64,000 nucleotides of DNA from Selaginella moellendorffii. Taxonomy: Eukaryota > Streptophyta > Lycopodiopsida > Selaginellales > Selaginellaceae. Shown in pieces: positions 50,869-63,362 of the stretch. The stretch's first letter is position 1. Each line of letters opens with the position of its first letter. Location: the NCBI RefSeq assembly GCF_000143415.4, contig NW_003314342.1, forward strand, positions 333,569 to 397,568, in the 5' to 3' direction. The notes below the pieces were generated by a model. That model saw nothing but the letters and a program-made list of their open reading frames with translations, was not told the DNA's origin and did no database searches. The translations under genes and the position numbers were made by a program.

Positions 50869-51108
50869 ACTTAGCAATAACAGTAAAATCACTAATGTGA
50901 AAAACTCTTTCAAGCTCCCAATCTTCCTAGTCCCACCGCAGCAGCTAGCGCGGTAGTCTAGGTTCCCCAAACATCCTCACAAGCTCCAAAGCCCTGGGAG
51001 AGTTTAAAGGAGTTAACTTCGGCACTCGATTTTTCTTACATATCTTTTGCAAGCATGATTTGTGATTATTTACTTCATTTTGAAAATAGCAACCTTTTGT
51101 CTTGTGAA

Positions 51109-51753
51109 TTAAGTCTTGCTGATAAGATTCCTCAGGTTCTGGATGTTTGCCGGAGTGATCTGGAACGCCCTCGCCAAGACACGATCATCAATCGGAGGAA
51201 CCGACGCAAACACCGCCTTTGCCACCTGACTAGTCCCGGGGTTCTGGCTGTTGAATCCCGCCACGGCAAAAGCCGGGGTGGCAGCAATGTTGAGCTGGAA
51301 GTGGATCAATCCCCTGGGAAACACGAAGAGCTCTCCTTCCTCCACAGTCTCCAGAAAGAGCTTATTGTCCCCGGTCGTGACGAATCCCACCAGGAGCCTC
51401 CCGTGGACCAAGAAGAGGAGCTCGGTGCCCCGGGGATGGATGTGAGGGGGATTCGTGCCCCCTGGAGCGAAATCCACGCGAGCGAATGATACTCCCTGGG
51501 TGTTGAGGCCCTGGAAGCGAAGAACGTTGGCGGCGGTGACGATGGATCCCAGGGAATTGCTGGTGTTGCCCGGGTTCTTGATGAGCGCCGACTTGAAATC
51601 CGCGGCAACCGGGATGGCTTTGCAGGGGAAGCCATTGACTCGGATGGTGCTGTTGGTGTCGGCGACGCAGAGGTCTTGGAGTGGATCTGGATCGGAGGCG
51701 CTTGCGGTGATTGCCACGGCCAGGATGGTCACCAAGAGTGCTATGATCTTCAT
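51109..51753 (-). CDS. Germin-like protein 2 (inverted copy)
   Basis: Intact single exon, 214 aa, almost the same as the copy at 44308. The signal peptide is MKIIALLVTILAVAITASAS, and the cupin boxes PPHIHPRGTELLFLVHGRLL and FPRGLIHFQLN are unchanged. The C-termini differ most (QITPANIQNLRNLISKT against QISPATIQTLRSLIGRT). The metal ligands are all present. I chose the ATG at 51753 because it matches the paralogue and gives a clean signal peptide. Its promoter, with TATATAAA at 51851-51858 on the minus strand, is also duplicated. The two copies are in opposite orientation about 6.2 kb apart, a distance that spans the assembly gap. Confidence 0.92.
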   Translation of the reverse strand: MKIIALLVTILAVAITASASDPDPLQDLCVADTNSTIRVNGFPCKAIPVAADFKSALIKNPGNTSNSLGSIVTAANVLRFQGLNTQGVSFARVDFAPGGTNPPHIHPRGTELLFLVHGRLLVGFVTTGDNKLFLETVEEGELFVFPRGLIHFQLNIAATPAFAVAGFNSQNPGTSQVAKAVFASVPPIDDRVLARAFQITPANIQNLRNLISKT

Positions 51754-51850
51754 TGTCTCCGGGGCAGGCGAGCTGATCAAACGCTTTTGTGATGGATTGA
51801 TTAGCTCGATGGTGATTTGAGAGATCTTGTGAGGTTCTCTTGTGATGGAG

Positions 51851-51858
51851 TTTATATA
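51851..51858 (-). promoter_or_regulatory. TATA box, germin-like gene 2
   Basis: TTTATATA on the plus strand, TATATAAA on the coding strand, 98 bp before the ATG, with the same downstream block as in copy 1. Confidence 0.6.
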
Positions 51859-52219
51859 GCAAAGAAATTCTCACGAGCTTTGACAAGATCAATCATCGTG
51901 TACTCCATAAGGGAATTGGTCCGAGTACAAGCATGTTGCGTGAATGTCTCGCTAAACTCTCGTTAAGAGCATGCATTTGAAAGCAATAAGAATAAGAAAA
52001 ATTGAAATCTTTCAATACAGAAATCGTGCACAGCAACACAAAAGTATTGATTTTCTTACAAGTTGGTTCTGCGAGACTCGCAAGGAAAGAAGCCCTATAA
52101 TTTGAATAGAGGCATATGCCGAGGGCTGCGAATATGAAACTTCGCTTTCACAGAGGTTGGAAAAGATAAGCATGACGAGCACATCGCTGCTTGTTCTATT
52201 CAGTGATTCGTCGTAGTTT

Positions 52220-52400
52220 TAGATGAGTTTACTAAGATAATTTCCTTGCCTGGTATTCTCTCTGGTGTCCACGAAGACAATATCCGGGTTTTCCTTTCCA
52301 ATCTTCGGAATTGATATATTGATGTTGTCACCGATGTTTCCTCCATGACAACCTTGTCAAATTCATCATATATAACTTGTTCTTTGTTTTTCTTAGGTTT
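52220..52400 (-). pseudogene. Internally deleted beta-amylase fragment
   Basis: The plus strand matches two separate parts of the beta-amylase gene in direct orientation. ACTAAGATAATTTCCTTGCC and GGTATTCTC match about 42645-42675. TATCCGGGTTTTCCTTTCCA, TTGTCACCGATGTTTCCTCC and TCATCATATATAACTTGTTC match about 43000-43135. The 300 bp between them in the parent is missing. It is too short and broken to encode anything. Confidence 0.75.
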
Positions 52401-53576
52401 TGACCAGGGAAAGATTGAGTGGTGTGATTGCCTTTGTGACTAAGGCTTGCTCAAGCAGGGACGGAATTGCTGAAGCACAAAAAAAGGTTATATAAATTTT
52501 TGTGTGTCATGTTCTAGCAGCAACACCAGTCATGCAGATACAACCATCTAGGAGCAGCAAGGTTATAAAACTTTATTACTTTCTTGTGTGCTAAGACAAG
52601 AGAGATGGGTTTTCCTTTGTTTTGGACTAACATGAATTTCAAAACAAATCACCCTGAAAGAGTTCAGTACAAAGAAAAAATAATGGACATATTTTAAATC
52701 AGTGTTTAAAAACCAAATAAATTTAAATCCATAGAAATAAATAAATAAATAATAATTGATTTATGTTTTAATTTCTAACATACTTATTAATGAATTCATG
52801 ATATTATAATGATAGTAATACAAGAGAATGCTTGATTTTTTTTTAAATGGTGTAATAAAAATTTCATTCAATTTAAAATTATAATAACTTCAAAGTTGTT
52901 GAGGTATGTATTTCTTTTTGTGTGATTTTTGTGTGAGTGATCAAATTTTGCAGATGTCTAATGCAACTTAGCAAGTGTTAGAGCTTGTTTTTTTCAAGCT
53001 CAAGCCCAAAAAGATCATCAATTGACTTATTTTTAGCAAATTTATAAATCACTTATACTTTAAATATTTTTTTTTTAAAATTAACTTAAAAAAACATTAG
53101 TGCCAGAGGAAATAGAATGCAAAACAATTTCTTTTAACATTTATTGCAAAAGTTAAAAAATGTTTAAGGAATATTTATCCCTTAGAATTTATTATTTTTT
53201 ATAATTTTAATTTGTATTAAAATTAAACCTAGAATGATAATTACAATAAAATATTTTAATAAAAGTAAAATTAAAGTTGGAATAATAAAAAAATAAAAAT
53301 ATAATATACTCACTACATAAATATATAGTAACTCATTAAAACTAATCACAACAATGCTAAATATATTTTTTATTATTTTCAAAGAAATTTTATTTCATAT
53401 TATATAAAAAATTACAATTTAAAGAGTCATATATTTAAACTAAAATAAATCATTAAAAAGTAAAAAATAAATAATTTGCTATGCATTGCATGTAGCAATG
53501 CTTGATTTGCTTAATAGTAATATTATTCGTACTTATTAATCCAATTGATCAAATAAAAATTTATAATTATAAACAT

Positions 53577-53742
53577 GTTTATAATTTATAAATACAAGAT
53601 TAATTTTATGGCATATTAACCTATAGATGGTAGAATAAAAAAGAATATACTAGAAAGTGTTTAAGAAAGTTTATAAATTATAAATACACGATTAATTTAA
53701 ATGAATAACAACCGTTAGATAGTAGAATATTCTAGAATATCC
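53577..53742. repeat. Imperfect tandem repeat, about 85-90 bp unit
   Basis: Copy A starts GTTTATAATTTATAAATACA at 53577. Copy B starts GTTTATAAATTATAAATACA at 53669. Both continue with GATTAATTT, an ATGG/AATGAATAACA stretch and TAGAT(G/A)GTAGAATA. Confidence 0.65.
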
Positions 53743-53922
53743 AAGCATATTCTTGGTATATTCACTACCATCCCATCAAACCAAAAAATATCTATATATT
53801 TTAGCAAAATTCTTATCATTTTAAATCTATTTATTTATTTACTAACTTTATCCAAAATTTAGATGGATTAATTTCAAGAGTTTAATATTGTAAAGAGTTT
53901 AATCTTGTTCAAGTTTGGGGCT

Positions 53923-56600
53923 TTAGGGTCGTACGAGAAGTCGGAGGGAATGCTGCTCGTTTCCGGCGGTAAGGACGTGCGTGCCGCTGCGCAGGAGCTT
54001 CTTTCCATCGCGATCGGCGTGGACGAAGTGGCGGCAGGGGTCCAAATCGAAGATCACGGGGTTGCTAATGGAATCCCCCGCGATCTGGATCTTATTGAAG
54101 CCGACGAGCTGCCTCTGAGGTACGCCATCGCTCCCTGCGCTAGGAGGAGTAGAGAAGAGCATCAGTGTGTGGCTGATCGCCATGGCGCCCTTGTTCCGGA
54201 CGGAAATCGCGACCTGGCTCTTGAGAGACTCGCACGATTTCTCGTCCGTGGCGTCGAGGTGGAAGCAAGAGGATGATTTCTTGAGGCCAGTGCACGGTTG
54301 CATTGGCGCTGTGGAGGGGATTGAGAGGAATGAGGGTGCCTTGATGAATTTGGCCGAGAGTGAAGTGTAGCTCAGTCCATCGCCAAACTTGAAGATTGTT
54401 GGTCCCGTGTAGAATCGATACGTTCTTCCTGGATAGCCTGTGGAAGCATTTGGTCGCATGTTCATGTCTAGCATGGAAATGCTGGTGAAGTTTTGTGGAT
54501 ACCAAGTTGCTGGTAGCTTTCCACCTGAGAGTGATTCGTGCGAGAGTTAGTGGTGAGTTTTGGACTGGAAGTGACTTACTTGGATTATGATCTCCAAAGA
54601 TAACTTCGGCTATTGCAGCTCCTCCAGCTTGTCCGGGATAACCAGCCCAGAGAATTCCTGCGATCCGGCTGTCACTCAACGCAAAAGGTATGTCGATTGC
54701 TCCGGCACTCAAGATGACGATCACAACTGGTCCTTTTGCAGCTTGCATCACCTGGGAGACGAGCTCTTGCTGCTTTCCCGGCAGAAGCAAGCTTGTTCTA
54801 TCCAGTGACTCGGCTTCTATGGTGAGATCTAGTCCGACTGCTACTACAACAGCGTCTGCTGCTGCCGCTGCTGAGACGGCGCCACTGATCAAGCTGTCTG
54901 AGCTGCATGCAACGTTTGCGCAGCCGGGAGCGTAGGAGACTTGGGCGTACTTTTGGAAAGCTTGGAGAGGCGATGTGTATTTGCAAGGTATGCCTGTGAG
55001 ATAGAGTGTTAGCTCCTCAAAGTTTTCGTGATGTCTAACAAGTTTCGTACCTGCGTAGTTGCCAATCATAGCGCGAGTTGCGTTTGCGTGTGGACCAACG
55101 ACTGCTAAGCTTTTGATCTTGCTCGTAGATAAAGGAAGAGCTCCCAGGTTCTTCAGGAGCACCATTCCTTGTCTTGCGGCTTCAAGAGCAAGTGTCTGAT
55201 GTTCGCTTGTGCAGACATCGCTCGCTCCAAGTGAGCCATATGTTTGGGATTTTGGATCGCCATCATATAGGCCCAGCCTCATTTGTACCGTAACAAGGTA
55301 CGTGAGAGCTTGGTTTATGGTTGCTTCAGTGACTTTCTTTTGCTGAATTGCGGACAATGTGTGCTTGGCCAGGAAGGTTCCGCAATTCAGGTTCAAGCCT
55401 GGAAAGCTGTTTAGTTCGTGAAAAAGCTTTGGTAGAGGAAAATTCTTACCGGCTAACAATGCGTCTGCGGCTGCATCCTCTGCCGTGGCTGCATAGTTGG
55501 TGTTGTCAAAGAATACTTGCAACGAATCGCAGTCAGATACTATATATCTGAAGAGCGGAAACAATCAAGTAAGGGTGAGCTGCTGAATTTGCACTATCGT
55601 TCTCACCCATTGAGTTTCCAGGTCTCTCTGACTGTTGTTGTCAAGAGCTCGTGATCAGCACACGTCGGGACTCCGTTGAGACGATTGTAAGAGCACATAA
55701 CGCTGCTTACTCCTCCATCCTCGACGCAGCTCTTGAAAGGAGCATTATAAGTATCTTCAAGGTCCTGCTCGGTCACCTGAAGGTACAATGTTCTCGTTTA
55801 GCTCTCAGACAAGAAGATCACTTACAATTGCATTGAAGTGGTACCGATCAGTTCCAAGCCAGTTATCCACGTCGTAAGCCGTCATATGCTTGCAGCAAGC
55901 TGACACTTTCAGTTTATCACTCCCGGCTTGCGACTCCTGGAGTCCTCGCACATAATAAGTTGCAAAGTTACTCGAGAGCAGTGGATCTTCTCCTGGCGTC
56001 TCCTGGCCTCGTCCCCACCTCGGATCTCGATATATGTTGATGTTGGGGCTCCAGAAAGTGAGGCCTGACTGGCCGAGATTGTGCATTGCTCTGGCTTCCG
56101 TGGACACAGCCTGTTCAAGAGGTACGAAACAACAATGTGAACAACGCTCCGGAGATGTAACTAAGTTCGCAACGTTTTGCAGGGAGGAGGAGAATCACCT
56201 GGCCAATTCCGTAGAAGAGACTGGTGTTGAAGGACGCAGCTGTGGTGATTGGCATAGGAAAGCTCGTAGCCGCTGGAACAGAGCCTCCGAATTGTACTCC
56301 GGGACTGGAAGCGACTCCATGGAGAGCCTCTTGCCACCACTGGTATTTTGGAACACCGAGACGGGGGATCCCGGTTGCAGTGTTGATCAGCTGAGATATC
56401 TTTTCCTCGAGCGTCAAGCGAGCAACATAGTCTTCAACTCGGTCGGTGATTGGCAAGGAGGTGTTGCAAAAGGGGAATGCTGCGAGTGTAGCATTGCTTT
56501 GATCACATGCATATGGTGCCTGGCCAGCCAGCACGTCGATGACTCCCAACAGCAGCACTAAAGACAGCAACGCGTCTTTGCAGGTCGAAGCTTTTCCCAT
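53923..56600 (-). CDS. GH3 beta-xylosidase / alpha-arabinofuranosidase, copy 1
   Basis: Multi-exon, secreted. Signal peptide [20 protein letters not shown] runs to about residue 26, before [22 protein letters not shown]3 N domain: [75 protein letters not shown] and the nucleophile Asp in [11 protein letters not shown] domain: [30 protein letters not shown], and [20 protein letters not shown] then FGDHNPGGKLP. The C-terminal Fn3-like domain runs from TWYPQNF to the stop. It acts on wall xylan or arabinan; specificity is not decidable. Exon boundaries match copy 2 at 57565. Confidence 0.92.
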
Positions 56601-57564
56601 CTTGCTCTCTCTCTCTTTTCAGTTTTGCGTCACTAATCTTTTTATGCGCAGATCTGGGTGCACCACTCAAGAAGAAATCTGTAGCCACTCATTGGTTGAA
56701 GGAGAATCTCCACTGAGGCATGATATATCGCTTCTGCGAGCTGACTGAGACGAGCGTGAGCTCCGCGAGCTCTGATATACGAGATAAGATTGCTGAATCA
56801 TTTATCATATCCGTTGCTTGCTCGGCTCACTCCATCCCAGGATAAGAAGAGCAGGAAGAGAAGAAGAGGACGCCTCAATTCTCCTCTCTACAAGCACCGG
56901 CCACGGAGAGCGAGCAAAAAGAATACGACGAGGATTGAAACAAAACAGTGCACACAAAGTTCCACGCCAAAACGATCAAGCTCTGTAGAAGTAAGCTCCT
57001 CCTTGTCTCGCTCCCGCTCCTTTCAGCATTGCATTTATAACCAAGTTCTCACTTTCTCTTCACAGGCTCTCTCTCTCTCTCTCTCACTTCACGCTCTCGC
57101 GACTCGACTCGGCTGATCTACGTCCCAATCCCGATTTATTCTCGCGCTCGCTCGATGCCAAAGGCCAGTCTGCCAAGTTTATATTTTCATTCTCTCACTT
57201 TTTTGCTCAGTGCTCTGATCGTTCTTACAAGAAGTGGTAATAAGCACACGATCCGTGACACCCTATACAGACTAGGCTCGCGCCAGATAGGCCGACGTGG
57301 CGCAATCTAGAGCCGTCGATTGGCTTTCGCGGCGGATTCTGTATCTTTGAATTCCGGCCGTCGATTCTTTTAAATTCCAGCCGTTGGATGCTCTGTCGCG
57401 GTCTAGGGCGCTGGTCTTGACGCCTTTCTTTTGTTGCACTCCCAATGCTGGCTAAACAGGGAGAAAAATCTCTTCTTGGTCTTGTATCGTATGTATGTAT
57501 CGATCAATGGATCGTTGGGCCAGCGCCAAAGAATGTAGGGTTTTGGAGCAAATATTTTAGGGTT
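56601..57564. other. Promoter of beta-xylosidase 1 and 3' flank of copy 2
   Basis: 964 bp with a (CT)n tract at about 57066-57086 and a repeated GCCGTCGATT word near 57312-57370. No gene is seen. Confidence 0.5.
57066..57086. repeat. (CT)n microsatellite
   Basis: About ten CT units between the two beta-xylosidase genes; short CT/TC tracts are common in plant promoters. Confidence 0.8.
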
Positions 57565-60463
57565 CTAGGACTGGAGGAGGATGGGGAGAGGATGCCGCGC
57601 GTTGCCGACCGCGAGCGTGTGGATGCCGCCGTGCAAGATCCTCACGCCATTGGCGCCCGCGTGGGACAGGTGCTTGCAGGGATCGATCTCGATCTCCACG
57701 TTCTCCACGGCGCCTGGCGCAACGCTCACTTTCCCGAATCCAGCGAGCTGCCGGATCGGCGCGCCGTCCCGGCCAGCGTTTGGGGGCGACGAGTAGAGCA
57801 GCACTGCGCGGTTGGACGGGCGATCTCCCTTGTTGTGGACAAGAATTCTCACCTTGGAGGTAAGCGTGCTACAAGTAATCTCATCGTGTGCATTTAGATG
57901 GAAGCATGTTAGATTGCCATCGCAAGATCGCTTGACCGCTGCTGCCTCCGGGAACCCGAGTGAGAGCGGTGCTTCCTTGAATTTGTGCGAGAGTTTAGAG
58001 TACGTCTTGCCATAGCCAAAGTTATAGACCGACTGTCCTGTGTAAAACCTGTATGTTCTTCCTGGGTAGCCTCTGGAAGCGTCCGGCCGCATATTCATGT
58101 CGAGCATTGTGATTCCTGTGAAGCTTTCCGGGTACCATGTCACAGGAAGCCTTCCACCTGTATAGGATTGTTAGCAAGAACTCATAGAAAGTCCTTTTTC
58201 TTTCTTTCACTAACCTGGATTGTGATCTCCAAACAGGACTTGGGCGATGGCTGCTCCACCAGCTTCTCCGGGATATCCAGCCCAGAGTATGCCTTGCACC
58301 TTGTTATTATACTTTGCAAAGCTCACGTCGACCGAGCCGCCGGAGAAGATGACTAGAACAGCAGGTCCTTTTGCTGCTTTCGTGACTTCGGTGACGAGCT
58401 CTTGCTGTTTTCCAGGGAGGAGAAGGCTTGTTCTATCCTTGCCTTCGGCTTCCTGGTTTAAATCCAGACCGACAAACAGTACCACCGCATCTGCTTGGGA
58501 CGCTGTTGAAACCGCGGAGCCGATCAAGCTGTCCGAATAGCACGCCACATCTGAACAGCCGGCAGAGTATACTACTCTGGCATAGGCACTGAGTCCGTCG
58601 TGAGGCGTGGTATACTTGCAAGGTATTCCTGTGGTTTCAGCCTCAAACAAGTGAGCAATATGTATTTCGAGCTACTAACGCACTTGTTCTTACCTTGATA
58701 GTTTCCGATCATGGCCCGTGTTGCCTTTGCATGAGGCCCAATTGCTGCTACGGTCCTGATATTGGACTTCGAGAAAGGGAGGACGTTACCGTTGTTTTTC
58801 AAGAGCACGATCCCCTCTTTGGCTGCATCTAGAGCCAATTGTTGGTTCTCTCCGGTGCACACGCTCTGTGGTCCAAGATTTCCGTAAGGTTGGGATCGTG
58901 GATTTCCATCGTAGAGTCCCAGCCGCATCTGCACGTTGTAAAGGTATCGAAGTGCTTGGTTCACATTGGCCTCGGTAATTTTTCCATTGGTGATTGCAGA
59001 CTGCGTGTGGATGGCCAGGAAGGGACCACAATCGAGATTCAATCCTGACAGGAGAAAGGAATGGAAAAAGAACGCGGTGGTTAGCACAGCCCTTGTCGGA
59101 AGGTTCTTTTGTCATACCGGCTAGCAGAGCATCCGCTACGACATCTTCAGCAGTCTTGGCATAGTTGGTGTTGTCGAAGAAAGTTTGGAGCGAGTCACAG
59201 TCAGACACGATGTAGCTGCAAGGGAGATAAAGGAGAAGCACTTCACAGGTGAGCAAGATCTGTCGTCAAGCTGGCCAGACTAAAGCAAAAAAAAAATTTA
59301 CCGACCCGTTCAGGTTCCAGCTGCTCCTCACTGTGGCACTAAGGAGATTATAGTCAGCGCATGTCGGCACCCCGTTCACCCGGTTGTACGAGCACATCAC
59401 ACTACTGACTTTGGCATCCTCGACGCAGCTTTGGAAGGGCGGGTTGTACGTGTCTGATAAGTCCTGCTGGGTCACCTGGAACGAGAAAACGGACATTACA
59501 GTCAAGAATCAGTTATGAGCAAGAAAAGCAGTGGCATTTCGGAGGCGAGGGGGGACTTATGACACAGGGTACAGATCATGGACAGGGTGTGGAAGTTAGG
59601 TGCCAGGAATTATCAGAGAGGAAAAGGTGCAAGCAAAACGCAGGAGCATTACAATGGCATTGAATTTGAAGCGGGTGGTGCCCTTCCAGTTGTCAACGTC
59701 GTAAGCTGTCATATGCTTGCAGCAAGCCGAGACTTTGAGCTTGTCACCGCCGAGGTTTGTATCCTGGAGGCCTCGCACGTAGAACGTGGCATACTTGCTC
59801 GACAGGAGAGGGTCCTCGCCTGGCGTCTCCTGGCCTCGGCCCCATCTCGGGTCGCGGTAGATGTTTACATTCGGGCTCCAGTACGTGAGGCCGGCTCGCT
59901 GATAGTTGTGCATCGCTCGGGCTTCGGTGGACACGGCCTGGAAAAAGGAAACGATATCTCGGTCAGCATGGAGAATTCAGCACACTATGGGTGTGGACAG
60001 GACGTCCAGCTACAGCGTCGGAATAAAAGAAAACAGAGGAAGGAGAAGAACTTGCCTGGCCGATTTTGAGGAAGAGACTGACATCAAAGGAGGCTGCGGT
60101 GAGAATTGGCATCGGAAAGCTGGTAGCTCCAGGGAATTTGCCTCCAAACTTGACGCCGGGGCTGACTGCAACTCCGTGGAGCGCCTCTTGCCACCACTCG
60201 TATCGGGGGAGTCCCAGCCTGGGAATTCCGGCGGCATTGTTGACGAGCTGAATTATCTTCTCCTGGAGCGTCATGCGCGAGATGAGGTCCTCGACGCGCG
60301 TGCTCGTCGGCAGCCTGGTGTTGCAGAATCCAAACTGGAGCAGCGTCGCATTGCGCTGGTCGCATGCATACGGTGCTTGTCCCGCCACAACTTGGTGCGT
60401 CAAGAGCGCCACCTCGAGCAGCAGCAGCAGGATCCAGTGGCTGCAAAAGCTCGCCTTGGCCAT
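57565..60463 (-). CDS. GH3 beta-xylosidase / alpha-arabinofuranosidase, copy 2
   Basis: Multi-exon tandem paralogue of the 53.9 kb gene. The N-terminus [20 protein letters not shown] is a signal peptide ending before [20 protein letters not shown]. Same motif order: [100 protein letters not shown] with the nucleophile Asp, then [20 protein letters not shown], and [20 protein letters not shown]. It ends [12 protein letters not shown] at 57565. All catalytic-domain blocks are intact. The strongest differences from copy 1 are in the C-terminal domain. The pair probably arose by tandem duplication. Confidence 0.92.
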
Positions 60464-63362
60464 CGTGAAAGCAGCAGGAAGAAACGAAGCAATCGATCCT
60501 TTAAATCAGGAACGCAACAAAAAAAATAAAAAAATAGGAGGTATGTGCGAGCTTTTCTCGTTTCTCTCTTTCTTTGCTAACACGAATCAAACTATGGAAA
60601 ATGCAACACGCTAGCTATCTTCGATCCGACTGGACTGACTGAGCTCTACTGGAGAAATGCGGACTGTGGTATCTCATCTCGAAACTCATGCTCTCTCTTT
60701 CTTTTCTTCCTTCGCTTTCTTCCTCGTAGCTGGTGCCTTTGAATCTTCCTTTGTGCGCTCTTTTTGCAGTTGTGGAGCTGCTAGGCCCAGAGCCAAAGAA
60801 AAAAGAGCTACTTGGAACAAAGAATGGCTTGACGGGTTGATAACAGAGCGTGACGGGCGGCCGGCTTGTATGGTGCCTATCGTCCTACCGGAAACGAGCT
60901 GCCCTTATAAAGACTTTGGTCCGGGCGTGCCCACGTGGCAGACTGACACTGGGTAAAGCTGAACTGACGTGGACTAGATCTTGACCCTGACGTGGATGGC
61001 CGGGAAGCTGACGTGTCGTGGAGAGTCGGTCGCTACTAACCTTTGGTGGAGCCGGCGATGGCGAAAGCCCAAGAGGAGCACCACATGGTGTGGCGTGATC
61101 GATTTGATTTTTCCAAAAGGCGGAAAATGGATGGGAATTTATTGAAAATATACATGTTAGGTCCACCAAACATTGATCAAAAGAATGTAAAAAAGTGAAA
61201 ATATTCGGAGCTCAATCAATTAATTCTAGTATTGTACTTGGCGCTGATTGATGGCTATGGTTACAAACTTTTATTGGGAGGCAATCGCAGGAGTCGTCTC
61301 TATGATTGTGGACCTTTCTTTCGTCACGCATTGGGAGAGAGTGGCAGCAGCAACCTGACAAGAAGAAGATTGGAGCGATTGGATGGTTCTCTAGATATAT
61401 AAAAAAGGCTGGTTACCAGAGGAGGATTCGATGGCACGCACACTCTCGCTCGCTTGCTCGCTCGTCAACTTTGCGTGAAGAAGAAGAGTGCCACAGTTTT
61501 GGTGTGATTCTTCCTCCTGGCCGGGAAAGGCAAAGAAAACTCAAAAGGGGAAAGAAAAGTGTGAGCGGGCTTACAAAGTCAGCAGCATTATCCTCTCCCT
61601 GATTCCATCAGCAAAATTTGTTTGGATTCGAGACTACCTGTTCTTCGTGCGCAAGAAAAGCCGACAAGAGAAAAGAATTATAAAACTAAGCAAGGAAATC
61701 AATCAAGCTTACCTGTTGTCCGGAGAGCTCTCTCTCTTTTTTCCTGTGATCTTTTCTCGCACAGAGTAACTGTAGCTGTCCATCACTGCCCAGTGAATAC
61801 GTCTCGCTCGCGAGCGTTGCCGATAAAAGGAACTCTTCCAAATGCGATGCACTAACGAACGCGAAATAAGTTGGAGTGTCCAATTCTTAGCTCTTGGAGG
61901 ATTGGCAGACGAACGATCAAAAGAAGACCAGCCAGCTTCTTCGTTTGGCGCGGCCTTTAACAGCTCTTGCGGGTGTCGTTTGTCGCATCCTCCCAGCCAC
62001 ATATTCTTCTCCTAGCTCATCCATCCGAGAGTTCTATCCAATAATGCTGGCTGGCTGAAGATGGATCGAGTGATGAATGAATGAATGGAAGAAGAAGCTT
62101 CTTACGAAAACTATAAGAGGACGTGTGTAAGAAAAGAAGGAGAGATCAAGCGAACCTCTGGAAAATTCCAAACATGATTGATCCTTGCTGCGTTTGAGTT
62201 GGCGTGCCTATCCATCACCTCGACAAAAATTTAAGTGAGGACAACAAGGAAAGAAGAATTGACGAATAGAACGTACGGTTGAATGTCTTGAGAGTTTTGC
62301 TCCAACGATGAAAGCTGCCGCTCAACAAACAGGGAATAAAGCTGCGTGCTGCGTGCTCAAATCGTCAGAGTTTGTCTGATGGGAAGAAGCTCGCGAATTC
62401 TGTTCATGCATGCCGAATGCTCTAGATAGATGCGGAATCCAAGGCTGAGAAGACGAAAGTTCGAAAGGTGATCTTGTAAAAGAATCTGTGGAAGAAGAGG
62501 TATGAGTAAATATCCAAGACCACGACAACGTACGTACGTATCACCGAAGATGGTCGATGTTTTGCCGTCGCTTTCCCAGTCAGAAGACGCTGTTAAAACA
62601 AACCAAAGAGAATATTTTATGCACCAATCAGTCCTGTCCTGATCACCAAACCCACGCTTGAGCATCGAAGAAGATTAAAAAATGTCCTACAACACACAGC
62701 AAACAAAAAACAAAGAAATGAGAATTTCGGTAGCTAACAAGACTCGAAAGCAACAACCAAAACCGACCTTGATTCTTCATCGTCAACATCTTGACTCGAA
62801 AAACAAAACTCTAGAACTTTCGAACTTGGACAAGCATCGCTAGGCCCATACCTGTGGATTCCACAAAACCAGCTTAGACCCGGTGCTTCTCAACTTAATA
62901 TCACCTTACCAATGCCAGAACTCCACCTCCCAGAGCAGCTTCATCGCCATCCCAAACTACGTTAAAGGCTTTCCTGAATCCGACAATTATAAAGCTAATC
63001 TAAGGCTAGACCTCTGGTGGTCGAGTTTTTCCACTTTGTTCCACTTGCCGCAAACGTGAAGCAATTGGATCCACAGGAATTCCAATTCTTCCATTTCCTT
63101 CTGCGAAAAAGAAATACGTCAAGCAAAGATCAAACGTAAAATCAATGGACGTACCTTCACTAGTGCGCGAAGGCTCGAGAAGTCAAGAGATTGTTTCCTG
63201 GACAAAGAAAACTGGAGAAACACAATATACATATATAAGCCGACACGATTCACAGATATCATCTTTATACGCCTCAAAAAATGGTGTGAAGTGTTAGCAT
63301 ACTTAGCTACATAGAAACGCCGCATGGTCGATAAGACAGCTGAAGAGCTCACTGCTGCTTCT
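60464..63362. other. 2.9 kb spacer
   Basis: Begins with the promoter of beta-xylosidase 2 (CT/TTC-rich). Later it holds only short ORFs of biased composition, including minus-strand ones at 62322-62665 that I do not recognise. Part of the right end is probably 3' UTR of the GAUT gene. No RNA gene is seen. Confidence 0.5.

Larger units (their letters stand above)
51100..52140. repeat. Inverted segmental duplicate of 43.87-44.96 kb
   Basis: The reverse complement of this stretch parallels about 43870-44960. It includes the GLP coding region, CTATATAAACTCCATCACAA, TTGATCT(C/T)GTCAAAGCTC, GCGAGTCTCGC and an ATATTCGCAGCC block. Coding parts are nearly identical and promoter parts have more indels. 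Confidence 0.75.
51754..53922. other. GLP2 promoter, beta-amylase fragment and AT-rich DNA
   Basis: From 51754 to about 52140 the sequence is inverted similarity to the GLP1 upstream region. At 52220-52400 is a beta-amylase remnant. From about 52660 to 53880 the DNA is AT-rich, with a tandem repeat at 53577-53742. No intact gene is seen. Confidence 0.55.

Noticed and set aside
50644-50970. ORFs spanning the N run
   Set aside because: Ns translate as unknown residues; the reading frame across a 100-N placeholder has no meaning.
62322-62665. Minus-strand ORFs upstream of GAUT's 3' end
   Set aside because: Low-information composition, overlapping frames, and no recognisable domain.
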